DNA from: Ferdinandcohnia sp036965045
Lineage (GTDB): Bacteria; Bacillota; Bacilli; Bacillales; Bacillaceae_L
Reading direction: 5' to 3'
NCBI RefSeq assembly: GCF_036965045.1
Contig: NZ_JBALOV010000017.1
Coordinates: 62,001 to 126,000 of the forward strand
Length of the DNA: 64,000 bases
Below the pieces are notes generated by a model. The model ran no database searches, was not told the DNA's origin, and saw only the letters and a list, made by a program, of their open reading frames with translations. The first letter of the stretch is position 1. Every line of letters begins with the position of its first letter. This document shows positions 52,471 through 61,620 of this stretch, piece after piece. A program made the translations under genes and the position numbers.

Positions 52471-55170
52471 ATGAATAACGCAAAACAAGTTTATGTATAT
52501 CACCATACCCACTGGGACAGAGAATGGTGGGCGACGATGCAGGATTTGCGAATCCGCTTGGTCGAACTAGTGGATGAATTGCTGGATACGTTGGAAGAAG
52601 ATCCAGAATTTCGCTGCTTTTTACTGGATGGACAAACGATCGTCTTGAAAGATTATCTCGAGGTACGCCCGGAAAACCAAGAACGGTTGGTAAAGCTCAT
52701 TCGTGAAAACCGAATCCAATGCGGACCGTGGTATATCCTGCCTGATGAGTTTCTGGTTAGCGGCGAAGCGCATATCCGCAATTTTTGGCTGGGAGAAAGA
52801 ATGGCTGAAAAATTAAACATACAAAACGAAACGGTTGGATATATTCCGGATACATTTGGCCACATTTCCCAAATGCCGCAAATCCTACAGGGCTTTGGGA
52901 TAGATAATGCCTTATTATGGCGCGGGACTGGCGGCAGCCCAGAGGAATTTAAACAAGAGTTTTCTTGGAGAGCTCCTGATGGAAGCGAGGTATTGGCATA
53001 CTGGTTTCCGGACGGATACTATGTGGTTGATTTCCTGCATTTTGATAATCCTAAAAAAACGTATGACGAAACGTTTGGAAGGGTTAAACGCTCTCTTGAT
53101 AAGTGGGCAAAAATAGCGACAACCCAATCGCTGCTCATGCCTTACGGCGGAGATCATCGTTTAATTGATAAGCGCCTCCCTAGGTTGATTAAAGAAGTAA
53201 ACGAAGAGCTTGGCGAACACTATCAATTTAACTGGGCAACGACAAAGGAATTTATTGATTCCATTAAGGAACAGAAACCGGAATTAACCACGATAACGGG
53301 TGAATTGCGAGATTTCGGTGCAGACCTGCCGCATGTTCTTCCAGGGGTGCTGTCAACACGCTTATACTTGAAGCAAAGGAATTTTGAAGGACAAAATTGG
53401 TTGGAGCGCTATGCAGAACCATTCTCTGCCCTTGCCTGGAAGTATGGCAAAAAATATGAAAGCAATCTATTATGGACTTCATGGGAATTGCTGATTCAAA
53501 ACCACCCTCATGACAGTATTTGTGGATGCAGCATTGATCAGGTCCATAGAGAAATGATACCGAGGTTCGATCAATCGAAACAAATAGCCGAAATTATTAC
53601 GGAGAAAAGTGTTCAATATATTAACAGTTTAATAGATACAAGCCGTTTTAAACATGGCGAAATGCTGGTGATCCATAATCCGTTGACATGGAAGCGGACG
53701 GATATGGTTCAACTGCTGATCGCCGAGGATCTTGGGATCCACCCGCGGACGCATATGATACAGGATGCCGAGGGGAATGAGATTCCTTTCCAAGTAAAAA
53801 GTATTGGTACCACAAGACCGATGACGGATCGATACCAGTTTACAGAAATCACCTTCGTTGCCGAGCAGGTGCCTGCGTTAGGCTATAAAACGTTTCATTT
53901 GGTCAAAAGAGACCAGGAGCTCGATCCTAAATTGAAATTTTTCACAGCGATTCAGGAGACCGCAAAGCTAAAAGGCAGTGAACAGGTGACCGATTTGCGA
54001 CTCGGTGGCAATAGTATTGAAAATCAGTTCCTAAAAGTGGAGGTAATGCTCGATACTGGAGCCCTCACGGTGTTAGATAAACAGACTGGACATGTTTATC
54101 AAGGTCTAAATATTTTTGAGGATGGCGGCGATGCAGGGGATGAGTATTCGTATTCAGGTCCGCTGAATGACGTTGTTTTACGTTCAGATTCATCCAATGA
54201 AAGAGTCCATGTATCCGTTCACGAGGCAGGGCATGCCAAGGTAACTCTTAAGGTGGACATTGATTGGAAATTGCCAAAAGAAATTTCTGAAGACCGCCTT
54301 AGCCGCAAATCCGAATATGTTGCTACAAGAATTTCTACCTATATCACGCTTGCGTCGTTGTCAAAGCGGGTGGATATCCGGACAGAATGGGAGAACGAAA
54401 CAAAGGATTACCGCCTAAGGGTGTTATTCCCATTAGGAGAAGAGGTTTCTGATTCGGAGGCGGAAGGTCATTTTGATGTGGTTAAACGCCCTGTCTATGT
54501 AGAGGACAAAGGAAATGGCTGGCCAGAGCCTCGGGTCATGACAATGCCGCAGCAAGGGTATGTTAGTCTGCAAGGGAAGGTAAAGGCCTTTACCATTGCA
54601 AATAAGGGTCTGCCAGAATTTGAAGTGCTTGAGGATGGAACAGGAACGGCTGCAATTACTCTATTAAGAGCGGTCGGCTATTTATCAAGAGAGGATACGC
54701 TTGTTCGTGAAGGAGGCGCAGGTGCGTATACGGGAGTTCCGGATGCCCAATGTTTAGGGAAAGTTGTAACGGAATATGCCTTTATTCCGCATGAAGGAAA
54801 CCTGCTTGAAGAAAAAGCGTATGAAACGTCTCATGAATTCTTAAGCCCTTTATACGGCTCCATTACAGATATCCATGATGGAACCCTTCCGCTTGAAAAA
54901 GGATTCATTGAACTAAAGGGCGATCATTCATTCTTGCTCAGCTCCTGTAAAAAAGCTGAGAAATCAGAACGAATGATTATACGATTCTGGAATACGGCAA
55001 AAGTTGAAACAAGTGCCCTTGTGAAATTGGAAACGACGCCGGCGAGGGTTTATAAAGTAGATTTAAAAGAAGAAATGATAGAAGAACTGGAATTGAAAAA
55101 CGATGGAAGCTTTTTCTTAGAGGCAAAGGGATCTGAAATCGTGACGCTTGCCATCGAATTTTCATCCTAA
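52471..55170 (+). CDS. GH38 alpha-mannosidase (MngB/SpGH38-like)
   Basis: Cytoplasmic exo-alpha-mannosidase of 899 residues, close to the length of the E. coli MngB and pneumococcal enzymes. The zinc-binding opening is YHHTHWDREW (residues 10-19). The nucleophile is Asp127 in IPDTFGH. NHPHDSICGCSIDQVHREM holds a further zinc-site His. The rest is the three-helix bundle and C-terminal beta-sandwiches. ATG 52471 follows GAAGGGAGAC. It belongs to a different GH38 branch from the gene at 61613, which reads HLDPVWLWQW at the equivalent place, so the two should differ in linkage or chain preference. Confidence 0.93.
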   Translation: MNNAKQVYVYHHTHWDREWWATMQDLRIRLVELVDELLDTLEEDPEFRCFLLDGQTIVLKDYLEVRPENQERLVKLIRENRIQCGPWYILPDEFLVSGEAHIRNFWLGERMAEKLNIQNETVGYIPDTFGHISQMPQILQGFGIDNALLWRGTGGSPEEFKQEFSWRAPDGSEVLAYWFPDGYYVVDFLHFDNPKKTYDETFGRVKRSLDKWAKIATTQSLLMPYGGDHRLIDKRLPRLIKEVNEELGEHYQFNWATTKEFIDSIKEQKPELTTITGELRDFGADLPHVLPGVLSTRLYLKQRNFEGQNWLERYAEPFSALAWKYGKKYESNLLWTSWELLIQNHPHDSICGCSIDQVHREMIPRFDQSKQIAEIITEKSVQYINSLIDTSRFKHGEMLVIHNPLTWKRTDMVQLLIAEDLGIHPRTHMIQDAEGNEIPFQVKSIGTTRPMTDRYQFTEITFVAEQVPALGYKTFHLVKRDQELDPKLKFFTAIQETAKLKGSEQVTDLRLGGNSIENQFLKVEVMLDTGALTVLDKQTGHVYQGLNIFEDGGDAGDEYSYSGPLNDVVLRSDSSNERVHVSVHEAGHAKVTLKVDIDWKLPKEISEDRLSRKSEYVATRISTYITLASLSKRVDIRTEWENETKDYRLRVLFPLGEEVSDSEAEGHFDVVKRPVYVEDKGNGWPEPRVMTMPQQGYVSLQGKVKAFTIANKGLPEFEVLEDGTGTAAITLLRAVGYLSREDTLVREGGAGAYTGVPDAQCLGKVVTEYAFIPHEGNLLEEKAYETSHEFLSPLYGSITDIHDGTLPLEKGFIELKGDHSFLLSSCKKAEKSERMIIRFWNTAKVETSALVKLETTPARVYKVDLKEEMIEELELKNDGSFFLEAKGSEIVTLAIEFSS

Positions 55171-55213
55171 AAGAAAGCGGTACATTATTTTTTAACGGAA
55201 AAGAGGGGGACAA

Positions 55214-55876
55214 ATGAGTAAAAAATTAGCGATTGTTCATACCACTCCTGTTACGGTAGAGCCGTTAAAAGCACTGGCTGCACAGTATTTACCGGATTTT
55301 AATGTGATCAATTTTGTGGATGATTCCATACTGCCGCAACTGGGACAAAGTGGAGGGAAGCTTGAAGAGGTTCAGGACCGATTTCTTCAGTACCATGCAT
55401 TTGCAGAGGAGGCAGGGGCTGATGTGATCTTAAGTGCCTGTTCTTCTGTTGGCGAACTTGTTGCCTTAGCACAGGAAAAAGTATCGGTTCCAGTCGTTCG
55501 AATTGATGAAGCCATGGCAGAAGAGGCGATTAATCGGGGAGAGAAAATTGGCGTTGTGGCGACTCTGTCTACGACACTTAATCCGACCTTAAAGCTGCTG
55601 GAGGAGAAAGCTGCTGCTGCGAACAAAGAAGTACAGCTTGAGCCGAAACTAGCTGATGAGGCCTATAAATGTCTCCTTAACGGGGATAAAGAAGGGCATG
55701 ATCGCATCCTTGCAGAAATCCTGGGAGAAATGGGTAAAAGGCTGCAAGTGATTGTCTTGGCACAGGCATCGATGGCTAGGGTACTCGATAGCCTTCCAGA
55801 AGATGAGAGGGGAAAATACTTAACGAGTCCTCAGCTAGGGATGGTCAGGGTGAAACAAATAGCAGAAGGGATCTGA
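55214..55876 (+). CDS. Asp/Glu racemase-superfamily protein with one catalytic Cys
   Basis: A 220-residue alpha/beta protein of the aspartate/glutamate racemase superfamily (IVHTTPVTVEPLK at the start). The first catalytic position is present as Cys76 in LSACSSVGE. The second, usually a Cys late in the fold, is replaced: the segment reads VIVLAQASMARVL. A two-base racemase mechanism is therefore unlikely; a decarboxylase-, isomerase- or hydrolase-type reaction like maleate isomerase or HyuE relatives is possible. ATG 55214 follows AGAGGGGGAC. The FGGY kinase starts 7 bases after its stop, and an aldolase follows, so it probably acts on a sugar. Confidence 0.8.
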   Translation: MSKKLAIVHTTPVTVEPLKALAAQYLPDFNVINFVDDSILPQLGQSGGKLEEVQDRFLQYHAFAEEAGADVILSACSSVGELVALAQEKVSVPVVRIDEAMAEEAINRGEKIGVVATLSTTLNPTLKLLEEKAAAANKEVQLEPKLADEAYKCLLNGDKEGHDRILAEILGEMGKRLQVIVLAQASMARVLDSLPEDERGKYLTSPQLGMVRVKQIAEGI

Positions 55877-55883
55877 ATAAGAT

Positions 55884-57383
55884 ATGGCGCTAATTGGGGT
55901 TGACATTGGGACCACCCATTGTAAGGTAGGGCTGTTTCAAGAAGACGGGAAAATGATTAACATAACCGTACGGCCCACCCTAACCCACTATGACAAACTG
56001 GGTTATCCCTCTTACAAACCGGAAGAAATATGGGGAAATATCAAGGCCGGCATTCTCGAGAGTCTGGCCGGATTCGAAGGGAATGTCTCTGTTATCGGGA
56101 TAACAAGCATGGCGGAAACGGGTGTTGTGGTTGACAGGGAAACAGGAAAGGCCCGAACCGACTTTATCCCATGGTTCAGCCGTTGTGCCGAGGCCGAGGC
56201 AGAGGAAGTTGCGAGTGAGGATTCATCCTTTCAGCGGTTTCAAAAAACAGGGCTGCACATGAGCTATAAATATGGGCTGGCCAAGCTTCTGCATTTGAAA
56301 AAACAACATTCAGAAATCCTGCGGAATGCTGTATGGCTATCTGCTTCGGATTATATTGCGTATCGGCTGACTGGCCGGTTTGCTACCGATTATTCACTGG
56401 CGGCAAGAACTTATGCCTTCATGATAAATCATAAATCATGGGATCAGTCATGGATTCGTCACTTTGGTCTTCCCGAGGACTTATTCCCGGAAGCCTTGCC
56501 AAGTGGCACGGTCATGGGAGAAACGACAGAAGAGATGCATGCCGAATTAGGCATAGCGACTGGAATCCCTGTTTCCATATCCGGACATGATCACCTCGTA
56601 GCAGCCCTGGCTGTAGGGGCAATCGATCCCGGAACCATCTTTAATTCCATTGGGACAGCTGAAACACTTGTGGGAGATCTTGGCCGGACAGAGCTTACGA
56701 AAAGGGATTATCAAGCAGGTCTATCGTTTGGCTGTCATATCCTGAGAGAAAAGTTCTTTTGGATGGGGGGAATCTCGGCTTCGGGGGGGTCTGTTGAATG
56801 GTTTAGGTCACAATTTGCTGATGAACAAATGTCCTATGAGCAGATTCTAAGCCTCTCTGAAGCAGCAGCTAAGGGACCGACAAAAATTTTGTACTATCCT
56901 TACCTATCAGGCAGTGGAGCTCCTAATCCGGATCCAATGGCAAAGGGAGCCTTTATTGGAATCAAGGCATCCCATAAACGGGAGGACCTGTTAAAAGCGT
57001 TGATGGAAGGAACAGCCTATGAATTGGAATCCATTCGCAGAACCGCTGAATCAACAACCGGCTATCCGATTACAAACATGATATCAGTTGGAGGCGGAAC
57101 AAAGAATCCTTTATGGCTGCAAGTCAAAGCGGATATCACTAACTGTCGGCTAAGCATTCCGAAAATCAAGGAGGCAACCCTTCTTGGTGCAGCATTAACA
57201 GCGGGTATTGGCTGCGGTATTTATAAAAATGAGCAAGAAGCGGTCGCAGCCGTTAAACTTACCAGCCAGCAAGAGATACAGCCAAATGATACATTTCATC
57301 AGGAATACAAACTGTTGTACGAAGAAGGGTATATGGCTTTTCAAGAAGCATTGCGAAATTATTCCCTTCGCTTCCGCATGTGA
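55884..57383 (+). CDS. FGGY-family carbohydrate kinase, unknown sugar
   Basis: An ATP-dependent kinase of 499 residues. The phosphate loop is GVDIGTTHCKVGLF; MAETGVVVD, FIPWFSRC and SISGHDHLVAALAVGA follow; the C-terminal half has SVGGGTKNPLWLQVKAD. The pattern MAETG and GHDH departs from xylulo-, glycero- and gluconokinases, so the substrate is probably unusual. It shares little beyond the fold with the FGGY kinase at 889. It lies between a racemase-like gene and a class II aldolase, so kinase then aldolase cleavage of a ketose phosphate is inferred. Confidence 0.85.
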   Translation: MALIGVDIGTTHCKVGLFQEDGKMINITVRPTLTHYDKLGYPSYKPEEIWGNIKAGILESLAGFEGNVSVIGITSMAETGVVVDRETGKARTDFIPWFSRCAEAEAEEVASEDSSFQRFQKTGLHMSYKYGLAKLLHLKKQHSEILRNAVWLSASDYIAYRLTGRFATDYSLAARTYAFMINHKSWDQSWIRHFGLPEDLFPEALPSGTVMGETTEEMHAELGIATGIPVSISGHDHLVAALAVGAIDPGTIFNSIGTAETLVGDLGRTELTKRDYQAGLSFGCHILREKFFWMGGISASGGSVEWFRSQFADEQMSYEQILSLSEAAAKGPTKILYYPYLSGSGAPNPDPMAKGAFIGIKASHKREDLLKALMEGTAYELESIRRTAESTTGYPITNMISVGGGTKNPLWLQVKADITNCRLSIPKIKEATLLGAALTAGIGCGIYKNEQEAVAAVKLTSQQEIQPNDTFHQEYKLLYEEGYMAFQEALRNYSLRFRM

Positions 57384-57442
57384 ACCATAGTTGTACATTC
57401 CTGTTTTTCAAACATTCGTTTTACACAAGAGGAGATATGATG

Positions 57443-58360
57443 ATGACTAAACATACAAAAGTGAAAAATGTGTTAACACTTAAAGCAGCCTTAGAAATAG
57501 CCGAAAAAAATGGGTTTGCCATCGGCTCCTTCTCACCGAGGTATACTCCGATGATTCGTCCCATTTTACGTGCAGGGGAAAAAACAAAATCCCCATTAAT
57601 TATTCAGATTTCACAAAAAGAACTAGAACGCTACGGAATCACACCGACTGAATTTGCCAAGCAATTTTACAAGGATGTAGAAGAAGAACAGATTACTGTT
57701 CCGGTTGTTCTCCACCTTGATCATACAAAGGTATTCTCCGTGATCGAGGAAGCGATTGAAGCAGGATTTACTTCCGTGATGATTGATGCATCAGAGAAAG
57801 AGCTTGCTGAAAATATTGCGATTAGTAAGGAAATCGTGGATTACGCCCATGAAAAAGGTGTTTCGGTTGAAGCAGAGCTTGGAAAAATTGGCACCACCGA
57901 TTTTGTTGAAACTGACAAGGATGAAGAGCTTTTTACCGATCCGAACGAAGCAGAGCGTTTTGTCAATGAGACTGGCTGTGACGCCTTGGCTGTATCCGTT
58001 GGAACAGCTCATGGGGTTTATGTCGTCAGACAGCCAAAGGTTGACCTGGAGCGTCTTCGTCAAATCCGAAATCGATCCGATGTTCATCTTGTCCTGCACG
58101 GCGGCTCCGGTGTACCTGCGGAAATGGTGAAAGCGGCCATTGCACTGCCAAATGGCGGAATTAGCAAAATGAATATTGCGACGGATTTGGAGCTTTCCTT
58201 GCTTGCGGCACTTGGCAGAGAAGAACGAATGACGAATACAGAATGCAAAGCTCTAGTAAAGGAAGATTTAGAACTTGGCCAACAAGCTGTGGAAAAAACC
58301 GTAGTAGAAAAAATAGAACACTTCCTAGGGAGTGCCGATAAGGCTGAAAAATTTGCCTAA
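57443..58360 (+). CDS. Class II (zinc) fructose-bisphosphate/tagatose-bisphosphate-type aldolase
   Basis: A zinc-dependent aldolase of 305 residues. ATG 57443 is 8 bases after AGGAG; ATGs at 57437 and 57440 are closer to it, and the frame back to 57380 lacks a site. Zinc ligands are in VVLHLDHTK, VEAELGKIG, AVSVGTAHGVY and LVLHGGSGVP. The dihydroxyacetone-phosphate loop is NGGISKMNIATDLE. In the FbaA/GatY/KbaY group GTAHG and GGSG are typical. The N-terminal segment GFAIGSFSPRYTPMIRPIL differs from the usual NAFN pattern of fructose-1,6-bisphosphate aldolases, suggesting another ketose phosphate made by the adjacent kinase. Confidence 0.87.
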   Translation: MTKHTKVKNVLTLKAALEIAEKNGFAIGSFSPRYTPMIRPILRAGEKTKSPLIIQISQKELERYGITPTEFAKQFYKDVEEEQITVPVVLHLDHTKVFSVIEEAIEAGFTSVMIDASEKELAENIAISKEIVDYAHEKGVSVEAELGKIGTTDFVETDKDEELFTDPNEAERFVNETGCDALAVSVGTAHGVYVVRQPKVDLERLRQIRNRSDVHLVLHGGSGVPAEMVKAAIALPNGGISKMNIATDLELSLLAALGREERMTNTECKALVKEDLELGQQAVEKTVVEKIEHFLGSADKAEKFA

Positions 58361-58380
58361 TCCTAAAAGGAGGAGCAGAA

Positions 58381-59748
58381 ATGGGAAAGGACTCATTTTC
58401 GATTAAAGGAGTCATTGAAGGGTTTTATGGGTTGTTTTATACCATGCCTGAACGAAAGGATTTAATTTCTTTTATCGCTGAGAATGGCTATAACCTCTAT
58501 ATTTATGGACCGAAAAATGACCGCCAGCATCGTGCGCGCTGGCGGGAGCCTTATCCGGATTTCATTATGAAGCAGTTTGCCGAAACCGTGGATCATGCGA
58601 AAAATGTGGGCGTAGATTTTTGTTACGCGATCGGCTCAGGTGTTTCGATCAACTATGCATCAGAAGAGGATTTAGGGCTGATTCAAAAGAAATTTAAGGC
58701 ATTCTATGATATCGGTGTCAGGACCTTCATGATTGCCCTTGATGATATCTCGGCTGAATTTCAGCATGAGGAAGAGCAGAATCTGTTTCAAAGCTATGCC
58801 GACGCACATGTCTTTCTGACAAACCGGCTCTATCATTGGCTGAAAGAACTAGATCCGGCTTGCAAGCTGTCTCTGTGTCCGACCGATTATCATGGAACGG
58901 CACCGTTTAGCACGTATATCCATGAACTGGGAGAAGGGCTTGAACAAGAAATTGATCTTTTCTATACCGGTCCGGAAATCTGTTCAAAGACAATCGATGA
59001 GAAACATGTCGCGGAATTTACAGAAGCTATCGTTCGCCGTCCAATCATCTGGGACAATTATCCTGTCAATGACTTGGCTATGGTTCCAGAAATGCATATT
59101 GGCCCTGTCACAGGACGAGATGCGAACCTGCCAGAGGTTTGTAAAGGAATTGTTGTCAATACGATGCCACAAGCTGAAGCATCTAAAATTGCACTGCTGA
59201 CCTTTGCTGATTATTTCAAGGACCCGAAAGGCTATAAGCCTTGGACTTCCTGGGAGAATGCCTTGAAACAAATAGCTGGTGAGGAAAACTATGTGGCAAT
59301 TAGACGATTTGCTGAAAATTCCTTGTATTCCTGCTTGGGGCAAGAAGAGGCCCCGCAATTGAAGGAATTGACAAACAATGCCCTTCATGCACTTGAAACG
59401 GGGGAAAAGGCAGTCACAAGTAAAGCCGTACAAAACCTGTATCACTATCTTGATTTACTTGATGAGGCAGGTTACCAACTCAAGTTTCGAATGTCCAATT
59501 ACGCATTAAGAAATAATCTGGTGCCATGGATCGAATTGATGGAAAGCATGGCATGGGCTGGAAGACGCGCAATTGTTGTCCTCCGGGCGTTGGAGACGGG
59601 TGAGGATGTGAAAGGACCTCTCAAATGGCTAGAGGAATCCTTTGAAGAAGTAAAAAAACATCCGAAGCGATATGCTGGTGACATCCTGCTTCCATTAATA
59701 GAGTATGCCAAGTCACAAGTAACGGAAGCAAACGAGACACTGATATAA
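58381..59748 (+). CDS. GH84 beta-N-acetylglucosaminidase (O-GlcNAcase-like catalytic domain)
   Basis: A 455-residue cytoplasmic enzyme removing beta-linked GlcNAc by substrate-assisted catalysis. The opening SIKGVIEGFYGLFYTMPER is the family signature. YIYGPKND and the catalytic pair Asp121-Asp122 in FMIALDDISAEF follow, then FYTGPEICS and WDNYPVNDLAM lining the pocket. The last 160 residues form the helical domain. There is no signal peptide or binding module, unlike secreted NagJ-type enzymes, so it works on imported oligosaccharides. ATG 58381 follows AAAAGGAGGAG. Its product needs a GlcNAc kinase, for which a ROK protein is the candidate. Confidence 0.92.
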   Translation: MGKDSFSIKGVIEGFYGLFYTMPERKDLISFIAENGYNLYIYGPKNDRQHRARWREPYPDFIMKQFAETVDHAKNVGVDFCYAIGSGVSINYASEEDLGLIQKKFKAFYDIGVRTFMIALDDISAEFQHEEEQNLFQSYADAHVFLTNRLYHWLKELDPACKLSLCPTDYHGTAPFSTYIHELGEGLEQEIDLFYTGPEICSKTIDEKHVAEFTEAIVRRPIIWDNYPVNDLAMVPEMHIGPVTGRDANLPEVCKGIVVNTMPQAEASKIALLTFADYFKDPKGYKPWTSWENALKQIAGEENYVAIRRFAENSLYSCLGQEEAPQLKELTNNALHALETGEKAVTSKAVQNLYHYLDLLDEAGYQLKFRMSNYALRNNLVPWIELMESMAWAGRRAIVVLRALETGEDVKGPLKWLEESFEEVKKHPKRYAGDILLPLIEYAKSQVTEANETLI

Positions 59749-59799
59749 AACTAATGGCCCTTTTAGCTGGTTTTGAGCATAAATAGGGAGGTGAGGAAC

Positions 59800-61620
59800 A
59801 TGTTCACTCAGATTTCGAATCATTTATTTTTATATGAAGATACATGTAACGTCTATATCATCCGAACAGGGGATTCCGCTGTCTTAATCGATTTAGGAAG
59901 CGGGGATGTACTTGAGAAGCTCCCATCCATTGGGGTAAAAAAAGTAACCGATATCCTTTTTACCCACCATCACCGTGATCAGGCGCAAGGCTTAGGAAAA
60001 GGGATCGATGGAATAAAGGTTTGGGTACCTCATCACGAACAAGACTTGTTTCATCATGTCAATGAACACTGGTGGGGAAGGGAATTCGATAACAATTACA
60101 ATATGAGGCAGGATCGTTTTTCTTTGCTCCATTCGGTTCCGATTACGGGAACATTGACCGATTATGCAACCAAAGTTATTGAGGGTGTAACCTACAAGAT
60201 TGTTCCGACACCGGGCCATACGACGGGTTCCATTTCCATCTTGGCTGAAATTGATGGAAAACGATGTGCTTTCACCGGAGACCTTATCTATGCTCCCGGA
60301 AAGCTCTGGTCTCTTTCCGCCACTCAATGGAGCTACAATGGCGGTGAAGGGATTGCCTTAACGACTTTGTCATTACTCGATTTACGAGATCGCAAACCTG
60401 ATGTGCTGCTTCCGTCTCATGGACAGATCATGGATGAGCCAAAAGCGGCGATGGAGCAATTGGTGAATCGCCTGTCCGCTCTAATGAAAGTGAGAAAACA
60501 AAATCCAAGGCTGTTTCTCTTCCGGGACAATCCCTACGAGGAGATTACACCCCATTTATTGAAAAATCGTACGAGTATGGCGAATGCCTATGTATTGTTA
60601 TCAGAAAGCAAGAAAGCGCTGTTTATTGACTTTGGCTATGATTTTATTGGGGGATTGGCAGCCGGCAGTGACAGAGCGTCAAGACGGCCATGGTTATATA
60701 CAATCAATACATTAAAAGAACAGTATGGTATCGAAAAAATTGATGTCGTCATCCCGACCCATTTCCATGATGACCATGTCGCTGGGATTAATGTATTAAG
60801 GGATGTAGAAGGCACAGAGGTTTGGTGCCCGGAAAACTTTGTGAATGTAATGGAACACCCAAAATCATACGATCTGCCTTGTCTTTGGTATGAGCCCATT
60901 AAAGTGGATAAAAAGCTGCCGTTACAACAGAAAATCCAGTGGGAAGAATACGAATTTACCATCTATGAACACCCTGGACACACCTTATATGCTGCAGCGA
61001 TTGAATTTATCGCAGATGGGAAAAAGATTCTGGCCATCGGGGATCAGTATCAAGGGCCGGATGGTTCCGCTAACTATGTGTACCATAATCAGTTTCGAAT
61101 CGGAGATTATGTAGACAGTTCCAATCTCTACCAAACACTAAAGCCTGATCTTCTCATCACAGGTCATAGTGAGCCGATAGAGGTGACGAAGGAATTTCTG
61201 CAAACGATTGGCGAGGCTGGTCGGACGATTGAAAATCTGCACCGGGAACTATTGCCATTAGAGGAGCTGGATATGGGTGCAGATGGTTTTATAGCTGCTA
61301 TTCAGCCTTACCAGATATTCGCTGAGGACCCTATGTTTCAGATCGAGGTTGAACTGAAGAACCCATTTCCGGAAGAAAAAACGCTTGTTGCCAAATTGGC
61401 GGTTCCGGATGGGTGGCATGTTGAAACAAGTGAATTCCAAGCCCTGGTGGTCGGGGAAGAATCGATTTCGTTCCGAACTGCCATCACGGTTCCAAAAGGG
61501 ATTCAGGTATACAGGGAACGGATTGCAATCGACCTGACAGTTGGAGAATATCGTTTCGGCCAGCAGGCTGAAGCAATCGTAACCATTAATGATCAAAAAG
61601 GGGGAGCACAAAGTGACTGA
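59800..61620 (+). CDS. Tandem metallo-beta-lactamase-fold protein with C-terminal beta domain
   Basis: A 606-residue protein from ATG 59800, 3 bases after GGGAGGTGAGG. Two MBL-fold domains lie in tandem. Domain 1 has THHHRDQ (residues 55-61), TPGHTTGS and FTGDL; its last metal-binding His is a Gln. Domain 2 has the full motif HFHDDH (321-326), HPGHTLYA and AIGDQYQG. From about residue 505 a beta-sandwich resembling NEW3-type domains follows. No signal peptide is seen. It is coupled by an 8-base overlap to the GH38 gene. Possible roles are lactonase, deacylase or phosphodiesterase; I do not know a characterised member in glycan breakdown. Confidence 0.83.
   Translation: MFTQISNHLFLYEDTCNVYIIRTGDSAVLIDLGSGDVLEKLPSIGVKKVTDILFTHHHRDQAQGLGKGIDGIKVWVPHHEQDLFHHVNEHWWGREFDNNYNMRQDRFSLLHSVPITGTLTDYATKVIEGVTYKIVPTPGHTTGSISILAEIDGKRCAFTGDLIYAPGKLWSLSATQWSYNGGEGIALTTLSLLDLRDRKPDVLLPSHGQIMDEPKAAMEQLVNRLSALMKVRKQNPRLFLFRDNPYEEITPHLLKNRTSMANAYVLLSESKKALFIDFGYDFIGGLAAGSDRASRRPWLYTINTLKEQYGIEKIDVVIPTHFHDDHVAGINVLRDVEGTEVWCPENFVNVMEHPKSYDLPCLWYEPIKVDKKLPLQQKIQWEEYEFTIYEHPGHTLYAAAIEFIADGKKILAIGDQYQGPDGSANYVYHNQFRIGDYVDSSNLYQTLKPDLLITGHSEPIEVTKEFLQTIGEAGRTIENLHRELLPLEELDMGADGFIAAIQPYQIFAEDPMFQIEVELKNPFPEEKTLVAKLAVPDGWHVETSEFQALVVGEESISFRTAITVPKGIQVYRERIAIDLTVGEYRFGQQAEAIVTINDQKGGAQSD

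Noticed and set aside
58984..59445. 153-codon minus-strand frame inside the GH84 gene
   Set aside because: Antisense to a clear GH84 reading frame, no ribosome site and no protein-like motif; a shadow frame.
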